Shown in pieces: positions 35,166 to 45,100 of a stretch of 64,000 nucleotides of DNA (position 1 is the stretch's first letter; each line of letters begins with the position of its first letter). The DNA comes from Sphingobacterium endophyticum (GTDB lineage Bacteria; Bacteroidota; Bacteroidia; Sphingobacteriales; Sphingobacteriaceae). The position numbers and the translations under genes are program-made. Where the stretch lies: assembly GCF_009733535.1 (NCBI RefSeq), contig NZ_ML771899.1:62001-126000 (forward strand), read 5' to 3'. A model generated the notes under the pieces. That model did no database searches and had not been told where the DNA came from. It saw only the letters and a list, made by a program, of their open reading frames with translations.

Positions 35166-36194
35166 TTAAAAATCAACGAGTAGGCGTACCGTAAAAATTT
35201 CATCTTCCATCGAATAGAACATTTTGAAATTCTGATCGTAAACATATTTAAGCCGACCTTTTAAGTTTTCCAATCCCATTCTATGGCTATCTAAACCACA
35301 ATTCGAAGAACGGACCTTATTTGTCATTGTAATCTTAAAGCCTTCTTGCTGGATATTTACACTGATTTTTATAGGGTGCATTATACTGTAAGGGTCACCG
35401 TGCTTGTATACGTTGTTGACCAAGGTGAGGAGACATGTTGAAGGAACGATTGACCCGTAGGTATTCCCCGTTATATCCCAGATGAAGTTGGATTTCTTGG
35501 AGGCTATGGTGTCGTTGATGGATATGTACTGTTTGGTTATTAGGATTTCATCTTCCAAAATTACAGAGGTCGGGCCATCTGGCCTGCTGGAATCCATAAA
35601 ATAGCGCATTAAGGAATAGAGCTCCAGCAACTGATTGCGCAGTTCAGGCCGCAAATCCTTTAGCTGATATTCCAGAAATTGGAAAATGTTCGCCAGCAGA
35701 TGGGGTGATACCTGTTGGGCCAGGGTGGTGTATTCGTAACGTCTGCGCGATTCAAACTCTTGCCGTTCCTTTTGCATCGATAATACCTTCAATCGATTAA
35801 GGTACCCCAGCAATGCCCAGATCGAAAAGCTCCCGATGAGCTGCAGATAGGTCTGCATGAATTTATTTAGCTTGAAATCCGGTTCAGAGGTCATATAGTC
35901 GGTAAATAATCTGCTCAGGTTAGTCCTGCCGTTGGTGAGGTTGTAGACCGCTATGAAGGTCACTCCATAAATCAGGAGGGCCATTCCAATGGCACGTAGG
36001 TAATGCTTACGGTACAGATGGACATTCAAACTATAGGATATCCCATAATAGATCAGTATAAAAACCGGCAAGGAATATAGAACCGTTATAATCGAGATGT
36101 TCTCATTCCCCAATCGATTAATACCGAAGAAATAGGCCGCATAGAGTGTCCATAAAATCAAGTGCCGCAATATGGTCTTGTGATTTTGGTTCAT
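35166..36194 (-). CDS. LytS-type sensor histidine kinase with four membrane helices
   Basis: The 342-residue protein has four hydrophobic helices (about residues 10-26, 32-52, 66-84 and 108-128), a His_kinase domain with QQVSPHLLANIFQFLEYQLK in place of the usual N-P-H-F-L-F-N motif, and a HATPase segment (CLLTLVNNVYKHGDPYSIMH, SSNCGLDSHRMGLENLKGRL). The family autophosphorylates on this His and passes the phosphate to a LytTR regulator, which is the next gene. Ser for Asn before Pro-His and Leu for Phe after it are departures from the consensus. No extracellular sensing domain is visible, so the signal is probably sensed within or near the membrane, as in AgrC/ComD-like kinases. Confidence 0.9.
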   Translation of the reverse strand: MNQNHKTILRHLILWTLYAAYFFGINRLGNENISIITVLYSLPVFILIYYGISYSLNVHLYRKHYLRAIGMALLIYGVTFIAVYNLTNGRTNLSRLFTDYMTSEPDFKLNKFMQTYLQLIGSFSIWALLGYLNRLKVLSMQKERQEFESRRRYEYTTLAQQVSPHLLANIFQFLEYQLKDLRPELRNQLLELYSLMRYFMDSSRPDGPTSVILEDEILITKQYISINDTIASKKSNFIWDITGNTYGSIVPSTCLLTLVNNVYKHGDPYSIMHPIKISVNIQQEGFKITMTNKVRSSNCGLDSHRMGLENLKGRLKYVYDQNFKMFYSMEDEIFTVRLLVDF

Positions 36195-36278
36195 GTGGTT
36201 AGTTTTTACGGGGGTTGGGCCCCAATTAGGAGATTAAAATTAAATAGAAAAAACGCACATTGAAAAAAAACCTGAAAC

Positions 36279-37241
36279 TTACAGCGGATTTCCGGTGTCA
36301 ACCCTAAAGGATTGATACGTGTAACGGTCTAATATATAGCGCTCCTGCTGCCAGAGGAATGGGATGATACGATCATCTGCTTGTTGGCCGAAAGATTCTG
36401 AAACGGGTACGGAACTGCGATGCAGGTACAATAGGGCCTCCCAGAGGAAAGGGCGTCCGTCCAATATTTTGCCGAAAGACCTATAAATTTCCACCGAGGA
36501 ATCTGCAACAAATTCTTTGCGGTTTTCCCTTGCGGGGATTTTGTAACAAAAAACTGCAGATTCGCCCTCTTTTGCTTTGGCGGGATCCGAGGCCAGATCT
36601 ATAACGACATACGAGGCAATTCCCAATAGGTAGGAAAAATTTAGGTAACCTGTCCGAACGGGAATTGTGGCATTTAAAAGCCTAACCTTTTGCAAGCCCC
36701 GCTCTGAGGGCAATGACAGAGTTCCTTTCGCTCCATCGGCATACACGAATATGGAGATGTCGTTTGCAACCATCTCACGCAGTTTAAAGTAGAGAGTAGG
36801 GTCCTCTGCTTTAAGCAAATAAAGACATGCTCGGGATTCTCCGTGAACACGCGGGATATCCAGGAGCTTGCGGTAGTAATCAGCATATACATCATATACA
36901 TCCTGCGACAACAGTACGCAGATGGACCTTCCCTGGGCTAAGATCTTTAAAGGAAGGGTTCGGTAGGAACCATAATGAAAGGAGACAAATAGGGAGGGGC
37001 CCTGATCTATAGCGTGTTTCAATGGCTGATTGGTTGTGCCGGCGCTCAGGCCACTTCGCAGGTCTAAGGCGGCCTGTTCGGTGAAGTACTGCTTGAGCCG
37101 GTGATAATGATGGAGGTGGGCTGCTCCCAAGGGCAGCCCGCAGATATGCTGCAGGTTCGCTGAAAAGTAGGCGAATTCCCTTGATGATTCGGGAGTAAGC
37201 TGTTTATAGATTTTTTCGATAGTTTCGGTCTTCATGAGCAT
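36279..37241 (-). CDS. LpxL-like acyltransferase family protein
   Basis: The 320-residue protein has a central block LFVSFHYGSYRTLPLKILAQ that recalls the His-containing HX4-type motif of LpxL/HtrB acyltransferases. Later come DISIFVYADGAKGT and LLNATIPVRTGYLNFSYLLG, with the order of conserved blocks seen in lysophospholipid and lipid A acyltransferases. No N-terminal membrane anchor is evident, unlike true LpxL. It could transfer an acyl group to a lipid or to a peptide. It is preceded by a 42-residue peptide gene (116-base gap) and followed by the LytS/LytTR pair (84-base gap), which suggests a peptide-linked signalling cassette. The enzymatic call is moderately sure, the substrate unknown. 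Confidence 0.6.
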   Translation of the reverse strand: MLMKTETIEKIYKQLTPESSREFAYFSANLQHICGLPLGAAHLHHYHRLKQYFTEQAALDLRSGLSAGTTNQPLKHAIDQGPSLFVSFHYGSYRTLPLKILAQGRSICVLLSQDVYDVYADYYRKLLDIPRVHGESRACLYLLKAEDPTLYFKLREMVANDISIFVYADGAKGTLSLPSERGLQKVRLLNATIPVRTGYLNFSYLLGIASYVVIDLASDPAKAKEGESAVFCYKIPARENRKEFVADSSVEIYRSFGKILDGRPFLWEALLYLHRSSVPVSESFGQQADDRIIPFLWQQERYILDRYTYQSFRVDTGNPL

Positions 37242-37357
37242 CGATGATTTCTAGAAAGGCACCTAACAGGGAAGATATAGTAACGCCATATTGCAATGAG
37301 GGACGACAGAATGCCAAAAAAGCGCACAGCTAAGTGGGCTGTACGCATTTGGGTGCC

Positions 37358-37486
37358 CTAACGGGGAAATACGATGTTGCATTTCGGGTCGTCAGGTTCG
37401 TCTTTTGTCAACTCCATCATCTCCCGAGGGCTTACGGGGTCATCTGACAGGAGGCCATAGCGGTCTAACTGTTGAATCCATTCCAT
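37358..37486 (-). CDS. Small 42-residue peptide, hypothetical
   Basis: ATG 37486 opens a 42-codon frame ending at TAG 37358-37360. The peptide begins MEWIQQLDRYGLLSDDPVSP, has an acidic middle (KDEPDDP) and ends CNIVFPR, with its single Cys seven residues from the C-terminus. Codon use looks like the neighbours and the frame fills the space before the acyltransferase-like gene, on the same strand. No promoter box was found upstream; a TCCGAT/ATCGGA hairpin occurs at 37517-37533. The combination acidic leader then short Cys-containing hydrophobic tail resembles secreted or modified peptides, but a chance frame is possible. Confidence 0.4.
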   Translation of the reverse strand: MEWIQQLDRYGLLSDDPVSPREMMELTKDEPDDPKCNIVFPR

Positions 37487-38313
37487 GTTGTGGTTCCTTT
37501 TAAATTAATAACATGCTCCGATTTCGCATCGGAATAGCGGCTTCAGGCCATGAAGTCTTTCGATATATCATCCCCAAAATGAAGGAAAGCCAATGATAAA
37601 ACAAAATGAGAAGGTTCGAAAAGGGCGTGCTTTTTAACTAAATGAAAATAAGCTAGATTTTCCGTTAAAAAAGCGACTTCGAACGTTAAATATAATGTTT
37701 CGAACCTGTTTTGTCGCGGTAAAGTGTTGAAATTCAGTAATTAGCAAGCGTTTGTTTAAAGGGCCGTAAACCACTTTTTAACATTTAAATTTTTTATAAG
37801 GAAGCCAAATAACCGAAAAGTGATTTGGACACTTTATTATGGCACTTGGTATGATAACATTGTAAGTCTATGTCGTTAAACAGCTTACCTGTTGATTTTC
37901 GATTTTGCCCCAAAGCTTTAATTACTGAACTTTACGGTGACCAATTCGAAAAGATATGCCGAAGGAATCAGGATACCCGACCTGATGAATTCCTGCTTCA
38001 TATTCCCATTTTGGGACTTAGGATTTTAGCCGATACCACACCTGTCAAAAGGTCAAAAGAGATAACCCGATTCCATAGGATTCCCTGAGATAAAGAAGTT
38101 CTTACCCCTTCAAGATAGGTATTCCCGAATTTCTCTCTTTCAATCATTAAAATAGTTCAGTCATGAATGAAATAAAGCCACATACCAGAAAATTTGCCGT
38201 CTTCCCCCAAGGCTGGGGTAAGGAACGGTAAAATTTTAGGCTTAAGGAATATATCTTCGAGCCTTTAGGGAAATATTCGATACATCATACTTTTTAACAT
38301 CATCAATTATCCA
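37487..38313. other. Long divergent intergenic region between peptide gene and MauE gene
   Basis: No convincing gene is seen. Present are a small hairpin (37517-37533), a 72-codon plus-strand frame at 37870-38088 without recognisable features, and a 22-codon plus-strand frame from ATG 38163 (MNEIKPHTRKFAVFPQGWGK then ER). TTTAAA-rich stretches suggest promoters, but no good TTTG-N19-TAnnTTTG pair was found. Confidence 0.5.
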
Positions 38314-38796
38314 ATGAATCAACATGATCATCATAGAACGGGCCCACAGAGTATGGTTCCTGAACCGGCTACCGATAAAGACCGTTTATGGAATTTTTCC
38401 TGGATTCCGGCCGCAATCCGGTTTCTCTACGTCTTTTTGTTTACCTACACGGGTTTCAGTAAACTTCAGGATATAGGATCCTTCGCAAAAGGAATCCGGA
38501 AAGTTCCATTTTTTGGAGACCAAGCCGAGCTTATCGGGTGGGGAATACCAATTATGGAGCTTATGCTAGCGATGGGTATGATCCTGCCCTTTGTAAAAGT
38601 CCAAAAGTGGTCCTTGAGAATCTCTGTTGTACTTATGGCTGTTTTTACGATCTACCTGTTATTGATGGTCTCGCTGGTCAAAGATAAGTTATGTCATTGC
38701 GGTGGTGCGATCGGATCATTGGGATGGACGCAGCATCTGGTCCTAAATTTTATCATTTTAGGACTGGGTCTGCGGGCTGCCCGAAAGAAGAACTGA
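38314..38796 (+). CDS. MauE/DoxX family redox-associated membrane protein
   Basis: The 160-residue protein has four membrane spans after an N-terminal cytoplasmic tail (about 25 residues of polar sequence). The pattern FLYVFLFTYTGFSKLQDIGS, PFFGDQAELIGWGIPIMELM and LVKDKLCHCGGAIGSLGWTQ is that of MauE/DoxX-like proteins. The C-x-C pair in KDKLCHCGG is characteristic and fits a role in electron transfer or disulfide formation at the membrane. It is followed after 24 bases by a DUF6520-type gene with cysteines and converges with a TlpA-type thioredoxin gene, so a thiol-oxidising set is inferred. Confidence 0.85.
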   Translation: MNQHDHHRTGPQSMVPEPATDKDRLWNFSWIPAAIRFLYVFLFTYTGFSKLQDIGSFAKGIRKVPFFGDQAELIGWGIPIMELMLAMGMILPFVKVQKWSLRISVVLMAVFTIYLLLMVSLVKDKLCHCGGAIGSLGWTQHLVLNFIILGLGLRAARKKN

Positions 38797-38820
38797 TTTA
38801 TAAACATAAAAATAAACATC

Positions 38821-39156
38821 ATGAACTTTATTAAAAGATTATCCGGTTCGTTCCTATTGGGACTGACCGTGATCGGACTTGCACTGTCTACCAGTGCTTT
38901 TACAGACTCTGAGAAAGAACGGAGTAAATTTGCCGGGGAAGTTTACTACAACTCGTCAGCGGGTGAGTATAATCTCCTAACAAGTCCTTATGACAGTAAC
39001 AACTGTCTGAATTCCAGTCCGAATACCTGCGCATGGAAAAGGACCGACAAGCCGGGGACCGTACCCAACCAGTTTTCAGCCACAGAGGCCGATAACCTCA
39101 AGAGTCAGGGACTGATCGAGGAGATGGATTCCAAAAAAGGTGTCTATATTCCGTAA
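38821..39156 (+). CDS. DUF6520 family small exported protein
   Basis: The 111-residue protein has a signal peptide (FIKRLSGSFLLGLTVIGLAL then STSAFTD) and a mature part of about 80 residues with two cysteines spaced C-L-N-S-S-P-N-T-C, followed by AWKRTDKPG. This pattern matches the DUF6520 family of Bacteroidota, exported small proteins of unknown function. The two close cysteines could form a disulfide made or broken by the neighbouring MauE and TlpA proteins (inference). It sits in the same transcript as the MauE gene and ends at a hairpin terminator. Confidence 0.8.
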   Translation: MNFIKRLSGSFLLGLTVIGLALSTSAFTDSEKERSKFAGEVYYNSSAGEYNLLTSPYDSNNCLNSSPNTCAWKRTDKPGTVPNQFSATEADNLKSQGLIEEMDSKKGVYIP

Positions 39157-39160
39157 TCCT

Positions 39161-39198
39161 AAAAGTGGGTGTTCCTTGTCCTTGGAACACCCATTTTT
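39161..39198. terminator. Terminator between DUF6520 and TlpA genes
   Basis: AAAAGTGGGTGTTCC, an eight-base loop and GGAACACCCATTTTT form a strong stem with flanking A and T runs, between convergent genes, so it can act in both directions. Confidence 0.85.
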
Positions 39199-39246
39199 AT
39201 CTTATCCTAAATGAAGCTGTTTCTTTTGTCCCCTGAATATTTTCAG

Positions 39247-40773
39247 CTATTTATACTTGTCCAGGGCCTGTTGGACCATCCCCACAAATGCCTTTTCTTC
39301 CCCCGATTTGCGAACATCGGGCGGATTCATCGCCACTATCCGATTGTCTGCGTCCACGATGATCTGGGTGGGGTATGAATTGATCGAATAGTGCAGTATC
39401 ATAGGATGGGAATCGCTTAGTTTTCCAAGCCATAGATTGGTATCCCCCTGGTGGGAATAATTTCCACTTTTCAGGGACCTTTTCCAGACATCTTCCTCAT
39501 TGTCTATGCTGATGCTTACAAATACGACATTTGGGTTGTCCTTAAAATGAGCTTTTATCGGTTCCATACTTTTGCTCAAGTCGGCACATCCATGACAGCC
39601 GGTAAACCAGAAGTCATAGATGACCACCTTGCCCAGCAGATCCCTGTTGCTGACGGTCCTTCCATATTCGTTCGGGAGCTCATATTGAAAGAACTTGCTG
39701 CCCTCGGTGCTGCGATCCCGCTGTTGAACAATATAGTCCCGGAATTCCGGGGTCTGGATCTGTGAGGTCAGGATGGAATAAGTCTTCTGGTCAACGTACT
39801 TCCTGCTGGCACGGTCCAGGAATGCGGCAAAGGCAACCTCATCGTATAGCTGTCCCTTAAACCTTTTTTCAATGACGGCAAGGACCGGGGGCAGCTGAAT
39901 AGCCATATTCCTTTCCACCAGATCCTGAGCTACCAGTAAATCGTATACCACTTTCATGTACAGGAAGGATGTATAGTCCGGAGCGCCGCCCGGGTATGCC
40001 AAAAGCGAAGTGTCCCTTTTCTGGCCCAGGTAATGTTCCAGATAATATTTACGGGCCATCAGCCGAAGTCCACCGCTTCCTCTCTCCACCTTTAATCCAA
40101 AATTCGCGATTTCCATGGCCCGTGCCTTGCCGATCTTATTGTACATGATAGCATCTGCAGTTTCCTTGGGGAGGTCGCTATAGTCTTCTTTTACTATTTT
40201 GCGGATCTGATTCTCCCAGCGGTCATAGAACTTCCGATGGTCGCTGAAAAATTTCAACGCCCTTTCACTTAGGTTAACCGTATCCTCCTCTAGACGATAG
40301 CTACGATAGAGTTCGATGCGTTGTTGGATATTTTTTTCATTAAGTTCAATGAGATCCATCTGGCACTTTATGGAACGACTGGAGCCTCTGCCCGGGGAAA
40401 TCCCCTTTTGGGCTATACGGAGGTCCAGCGTATCGCTATTGCCCATTCGAATGTTGTGTAAGGTTATGGGGGAAAAAATTCTCGCCACATCGGGATCTTT
40501 GGAGCGGTTGGGTGAAATAAGCAGGTAGAAAACCCCTGGGGCCTCAGGGAAATCCATCTGAAACCTTCCATTCTCTACCTTGCATGTCCTGGGTATGCCA
40601 AGGGTAAATATTTTACCGATCTGTGCCTGGGTGGTCGCATACATCAGCTCAATGGAGTCTATTTGAAGGGCGGGGTCAACGGTACCCTTAAAGACGGCCT
40701 GTGCCCTGGTTTGCAGGATTGGGCCAACTGTCAGCACGAAAAGTGCCAGATAAAAAAAGATGTAGTTTTTCAT
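39247..40773 (-). CDS. TlpA-family disulfide reductase with N-terminal DUF4369-like domain
   Basis: The 508-residue protein has a signal peptide (MKNYIFFYLALFVLTVGPIL then QTRAQ). An N-terminal beta domain (about 25-130, FKGTVDPALQIDSIELMYAT) looks like the DUF4369 domain common before Bacteroidota thioredoxins. A helical middle follows, and from about residue 380 there is a thioredoxin-like domain with the active site CHGC in YDFWFTGCHGCADLSKS and the cis-Pro in SINSYPTQIIVD. It acts in the periplasm on disulfides. The ATG at 40773 is preferred to a TTG at 40794. It follows the SusD gene on the same strand (26-base gap), the usual order SusC-SusD-TlpA. Confidence 0.9.
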   Translation of the reverse strand: MKNYIFFYLALFVLTVGPILQTRAQAVFKGTVDPALQIDSIELMYATTQAQIGKIFTLGIPRTCKVENGRFQMDFPEAPGVFYLLISPNRSKDPDVARIFSPITLHNIRMGNSDTLDLRIAQKGISPGRGSSRSIKCQMDLIELNEKNIQQRIELYRSYRLEEDTVNLSERALKFFSDHRKFYDRWENQIRKIVKEDYSDLPKETADAIMYNKIGKARAMEIANFGLKVERGSGGLRLMARKYYLEHYLGQKRDTSLLAYPGGAPDYTSFLYMKVVYDLLVAQDLVERNMAIQLPPVLAVIEKRFKGQLYDEVAFAAFLDRASRKYVDQKTYSILTSQIQTPEFRDYIVQQRDRSTEGSKFFQYELPNEYGRTVSNRDLLGKVVIYDFWFTGCHGCADLSKSMEPIKAHFKDNPNVVFVSISIDNEEDVWKRSLKSGNYSHQGDTNLWLGKLSDSHPMILHYSINSYPTQIIVDADNRIVAMNPPDVRKSGEEKAFVGMVQQALDKYK

Positions 40774-40799
40774 GACTTTCTGTTTTTGGTTCAATGTGT

Positions 40800-42176
40800 T
40801 TATCGTTCGTTTTGAGTGATTCCGCTACGGTTAATTTCATCCTGGGGGATGTTAAAGACATATCTTTTTGAATTGGGCTCGAGGGTATATTCCGTACCCC
40901 CGAGCATCCGGGTCAGTATTATCCCGGCACCCTGTTTATTCAGCCTCTTGATATCGTCCCATCTCAGGGCCCTCCATACCAGTTCCTTCCTTCGCTCGGT
41001 CAGCACCGCGCCAAGGGCCCGGTCCGCCTCGGTAAAGGTCACCTGGGCATAGGTTCCCGTGCGGAACCGCTTGCCAAGCAGCTTGTTGAATAGGTCGGAG
41101 GCCGCCGCCAGCTCTCCCCTGCGTACCAGGCATTCCATCTTTGTCAGCATCACCTCGTCGACCGCCAGTCCATTAAAAGGAGCCAGCCCCGAACCATTGT
41201 AGCCCCTTTTCATGATGTACCTGCCTTCAGCGTACTTTTTGAAGTAGACCTGTAACCGCAGATCGTTGCTGTCATACAGGGCTAGAAGATTGGTGTCCAG
41301 AAATACGGTACTATTCTGATTGAGCTGATCCGTGTTGTTATAGCGGTTGGTACTGCCGTACATGATCAGTTCCTCGTTGACAAGTGAGAAAGGCGTGTTG
41401 GATTCCCCGGAGATGGTGTTATAGTCGATAAGTCTGTCATACCTGTTCAGTACGCTGTCCGAAAACAGTTCGGCATTCCCATAGTCGCCCCGATAGAGAT
41501 AGATCCTGGATAATTGCGCATAGACGGCCAGTCTGGTCGCCCGGTTGCGCTGGGGTACGGGAACTTGGTGAATCAGATAGCGAAGCGCTTCATCCAGGTC
41601 ATGGAAAATGGCTTGGTAGCATTCCTCCACGGTAGCTCTTTGTTGAAGGTAATCGATTGAAGGATCGGTCCTTAGGGGAATGCCCAGATCGGTTTTTTGG
41701 GTTGTGGCATCGTATGGGACAGAGAAGTTCTTCAGCAGGTCGAAATTTGCCTTAGCACGGTGAAAAAGGGCCTGCCCATAGGCGTCCGCCATCAGGGTTC
41801 CCCCATCGGGAGTACCGATGGCTTTCTGTATTTTCTCGATAATGCTATTGGCATAGAATATACTCCTGTACGGGCCGTTCCAGTCCTCAATATTGACCTC
41901 GCCTCCATAGACATCGGCATCCCAAATGTAGGAGCTGCGCTCTACAGCCGTCCTGGAGGAGGTCCAATCGGACCTGGTGGGGATAAAATATTCATCGGCA
42001 GCCAAATGTGGCAGGACTGAGGCCTGTCCCACTTCATTGAAATTATCCAACAAGCGTTGAAAGTCCTCTTCATTGCTTGGAACGATAATATTGCTGTTGG
42101 GCCTTTCCTCCAGAAACTCCGATGAACAGGAGGCAAGGAAAAGTAGGGCAATCAGGTATAATGTTAATCTTTCCAT
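40800..42176 (-). CDS. SusD/RagB family outer-membrane lipoprotein
   Basis: The 458-residue protein has a lipoprotein signal (MERLTLYLIALLFLASCSSE, lipobox LASC) and the SusD features LEERPNSNIIVPSNEEDFQR, DNFNEVG, a TPR-like middle (YAQLSRIYLYRGDYGNAELF) and the C-terminal ERRKELVWRALRWDDIKRLN. It forms the lid of a SusCD nutrient pedal-bin transporter with the preceding TonB-dependent receptor; the start codon is only four bases past that gene's stop. Ligand cannot be read. No glycoside hydrolase is near, so the substrate may be a peptide or other non-glycan molecule, given the TlpA and MauE neighbours. Confidence 0.93.
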   Translation of the reverse strand: MERLTLYLIALLFLASCSSEFLEERPNSNIIVPSNEEDFQRLLDNFNEVGQASVLPHLAADEYFIPTRSDWTSSRTAVERSSYIWDADVYGGEVNIEDWNGPYRSIFYANSIIEKIQKAIGTPDGGTLMADAYGQALFHRAKANFDLLKNFSVPYDATTQKTDLGIPLRTDPSIDYLQQRATVEECYQAIFHDLDEALRYLIHQVPVPQRNRATRLAVYAQLSRIYLYRGDYGNAELFSDSVLNRYDRLIDYNTISGESNTPFSLVNEELIMYGSTNRYNNTDQLNQNSTVFLDTNLLALYDSNDLRLQVYFKKYAEGRYIMKRGYNGSGLAPFNGLAVDEVMLTKMECLVRRGELAAASDLFNKLLGKRFRTGTYAQVTFTEADRALGAVLTERRKELVWRALRWDDIKRLNKQGAGIILTRMLGGTEYTLEPNSKRYVFNIPQDEINRSGITQNER

Positions 42177-42180
42177 AATT

Positions 42181-45100
42181 TTAATAATTAAATTTTATTC
42201 CCAGGGATAGCCCCAAAGGGCTTGGATAACCGGAGAGCACCTCCGGATCCAGGTTCATGTCATTGCTTTTCCAGATAATTCCAAGATTATCAGCAAACAG
42301 GAAGAATTGAAGACTGGAGGTCCTTTGTCTTGAAAAAGGCTGCATCGTGTAGGAAAACCTGACATCCTGAAGTCGAACCAAGCTCGCACTGTAGGCCAGG
42401 GTAGTGGAACGTTGGTAGAACTCTTCCCTATTTATGTCCAGTGGATAGATGAATTTAGGGACATTGGTGAACTGCTCATCACCCTGTTTTTTCCAGCGGT
42501 CGGGATAGTTGTCAAAACGATAATTTCCTGCGATCAATTGCGTGGAATTCAGGGAATTGGTCTTTCGCAGGAAATTTCCAAACTTGTACAGGATCTGAAA
42601 CGACAATTCAAATCCTTTATAGGCCATTGTATTTCCGAGACTTCCGAAATGGGTGGGCACCCTGGACCCCACGATCTGAATGCTCTCCCTGTCGAATCCG
42701 TTCAAGATAGCACCGTAGTCACTCGAAGGCTTTCCCTGAAGGTATCCCAAGGGGTCCCCCTGGGAATTAAGCCCAGAAGATCGGTATAGGGTCAAAGCAT
42801 TGATCGGAGCCCCCACCAGTGGGACTATGTCAAATGCAGTCACGATATCGGTATTGGTTGAAGGCAGTTTATAGTAGTCGTCAACTCTGTCCTTTACGAT
42901 ATTTAGGATCAGATCTGTCCGGAGGGTTAATTCCTTCCTTCGCATCCATTCAATCCATAACTGCAGATCTATTCCCCTTGTGGTAGTGCTCGCAACATTA
43001 CCATAGAATTCACTTATTCCTGTTTGTGGGGCAATGGGGCTATTTCCCATCAGGTCTTTCCCTTTTTTGATAAAATATTCAAAAGAACCTCCCATAAGGC
43101 CTTTAAAGATCTCGAAATCCACCCCCAGGTTGGTGTTGGATACCCGTTCCCATCTCAAGGTACTGTTGGGCGGATTGATAATGACATCTGAAGGGCTCCC
43201 CCAAAGGTTCATGTTCTGATAGAGTCTGGAGGTCAGGTATGCAGTGGTGTTCTTGTCGACATTTCCATTGTAACCGTAGGTCATCCTTAACTTCAGCCTG
43301 TCAATCGGCTCCCAGGGTATTAGGTGATGGAAGGAATACGAAGAGCCCACCGACCATAGCGGCACGCCTTTCTGATTTGCAGCGACCCCAAAGATATTTG
43401 AGGCATCCTTCCTGATACTTCCGGTCAGGGTAAGGTTGTCTTTGTAGGAATAGGAAAACAGCCCAAACCAGGACCGGTTATTGTCAACCTGCCTACGTCT
43501 AGAGGCGTACCGTTGGATCTTGCTATAGTCGGCATTATGATAAATGGGGAAGTAACTGAAGATATCTACCTCCTGGAAATTTTCCAGATCGGGGTTGTAT
43601 CCATATAGGTAACCGGGACTGTCGAAAAGCAACCGGTCCTGTCTCCATTCCGTCCCCAATAGGCCGCTGAGCCTATGGTCTGCACTGAATGTTTCGTTCC
43701 ACTCGAGCTGAGCCCTTGCGTATCTGGAATCCAATTTCGTCGTATTGCGGTCAAGGATATCACCATAGGGAAGGGGCCTGCTCAGGATTCCGGTGGCAGG
43801 ATCGATACTGGTAAATTGATTCACGCGATCCCTTACGAAAAATGAATTCTTATCGTAGTGCTGGATATTATCCGTCCAGTTCCTAGAGGAGAGAAAGTTC
43901 AACTTCAGGGAAATCGATCGGTACAGCCTGCCGGCAAGTCCCAGATCATACCGCAATTGTTGATCGCTGCTGGTAAAATCGTTCCACCGATTGTTTAATT
44001 CTTCCAAGGGGCGGTATTTCCAGTCCAATAGAAGACCATTTGCGACCGTATCGGTATACGATCTGCGAAGGCTTCCTGCGCCCGATGCTTCCACCGGCTG
44101 CCCATCCTTGCCTATAAACCGGCCATAGGGATAGCGTGGCGTATACCCGGCTGCGTTGCCATTGTTGTGCCTGTTTCCGGTATACCAAATATTTAGGTCC
44201 ACATTTACCCGATCGTTCAATCCTGTCCATTGGCTTGATGTGCGTAGGTTAAATCTTTGCTGATCCACCGATACTCTTTCGCCTAGGGATTTGTCATATC
44301 CGACACCGATCACGTTGCTGAACTGGGATGAGGCGGAGGAAATACCCAAATATTGCTGGCTTTCCAACTTGTTCCTGAAAAAATATTTCCCGTAATCTTC
44401 CCTACTGTCGATCTTGCCGTATTCCGAGAGTTTTCTATCGGCCTGTTCAGCCGATAATTTACCTGTACGTACCTGGTCCAGTACCTCCACCACAGCAGAT
44501 ATATCTTCATATCGTGTATTGATTGTTTTGTCATAATATCCCTGTTGGAACAGGTATTTTTCTACATCGATGAAATCTTCTGATGACATCTGGGGCTGAT
44601 AGAAAAGATCGGGTTTGCTGGCGGTTGAAAAAGTAGAGGAAAACTCGGCCCGAAAATGGTCCTTTGCCTTCTTGGTGGTGACCACAATGACTCCGTTTGC
44701 TGAGCGTACTCCCCAGATCGAGGCTGCCGTTGCATCTTTTAACACCGTGACGCTTTCAATGTCATTGGGATTGATGTTTTCCAGATTTCCCTCGTAAGGA
44801 AAATTATCGACCACGATCAAAGGCCTTGTGCTGGAAAAGATCGTGCTTCGACCCCGAACGCTGATTCCATCCGAATTTCCTGTGTTTCTGTCTATGAGAA
44901 GTCCATTGGCTACTCCATTCAATCTTGATAAAAGCGCCATGCCAGTATTGCGTTGGAGGGTTTTGGAATCTACGTAAGTAAAGCTCCCTGTGGCCCTTTC
45001 TTTGGGGATTTTCTGGTATCCGGTACTGACCACTTCAACTTCCTCGATTTGATTATCTTTAGGATTCAAAGCAATCTCTAGGATTTTATTAGGTGAGGTG

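Noticed and set aside
37870..38088. Plus-strand frame of 72 codons in the long gap before the MauE gene
   Set aside because: No domain, no signal peptide, no promoter box nearby; kept only as part of the intergenic description.
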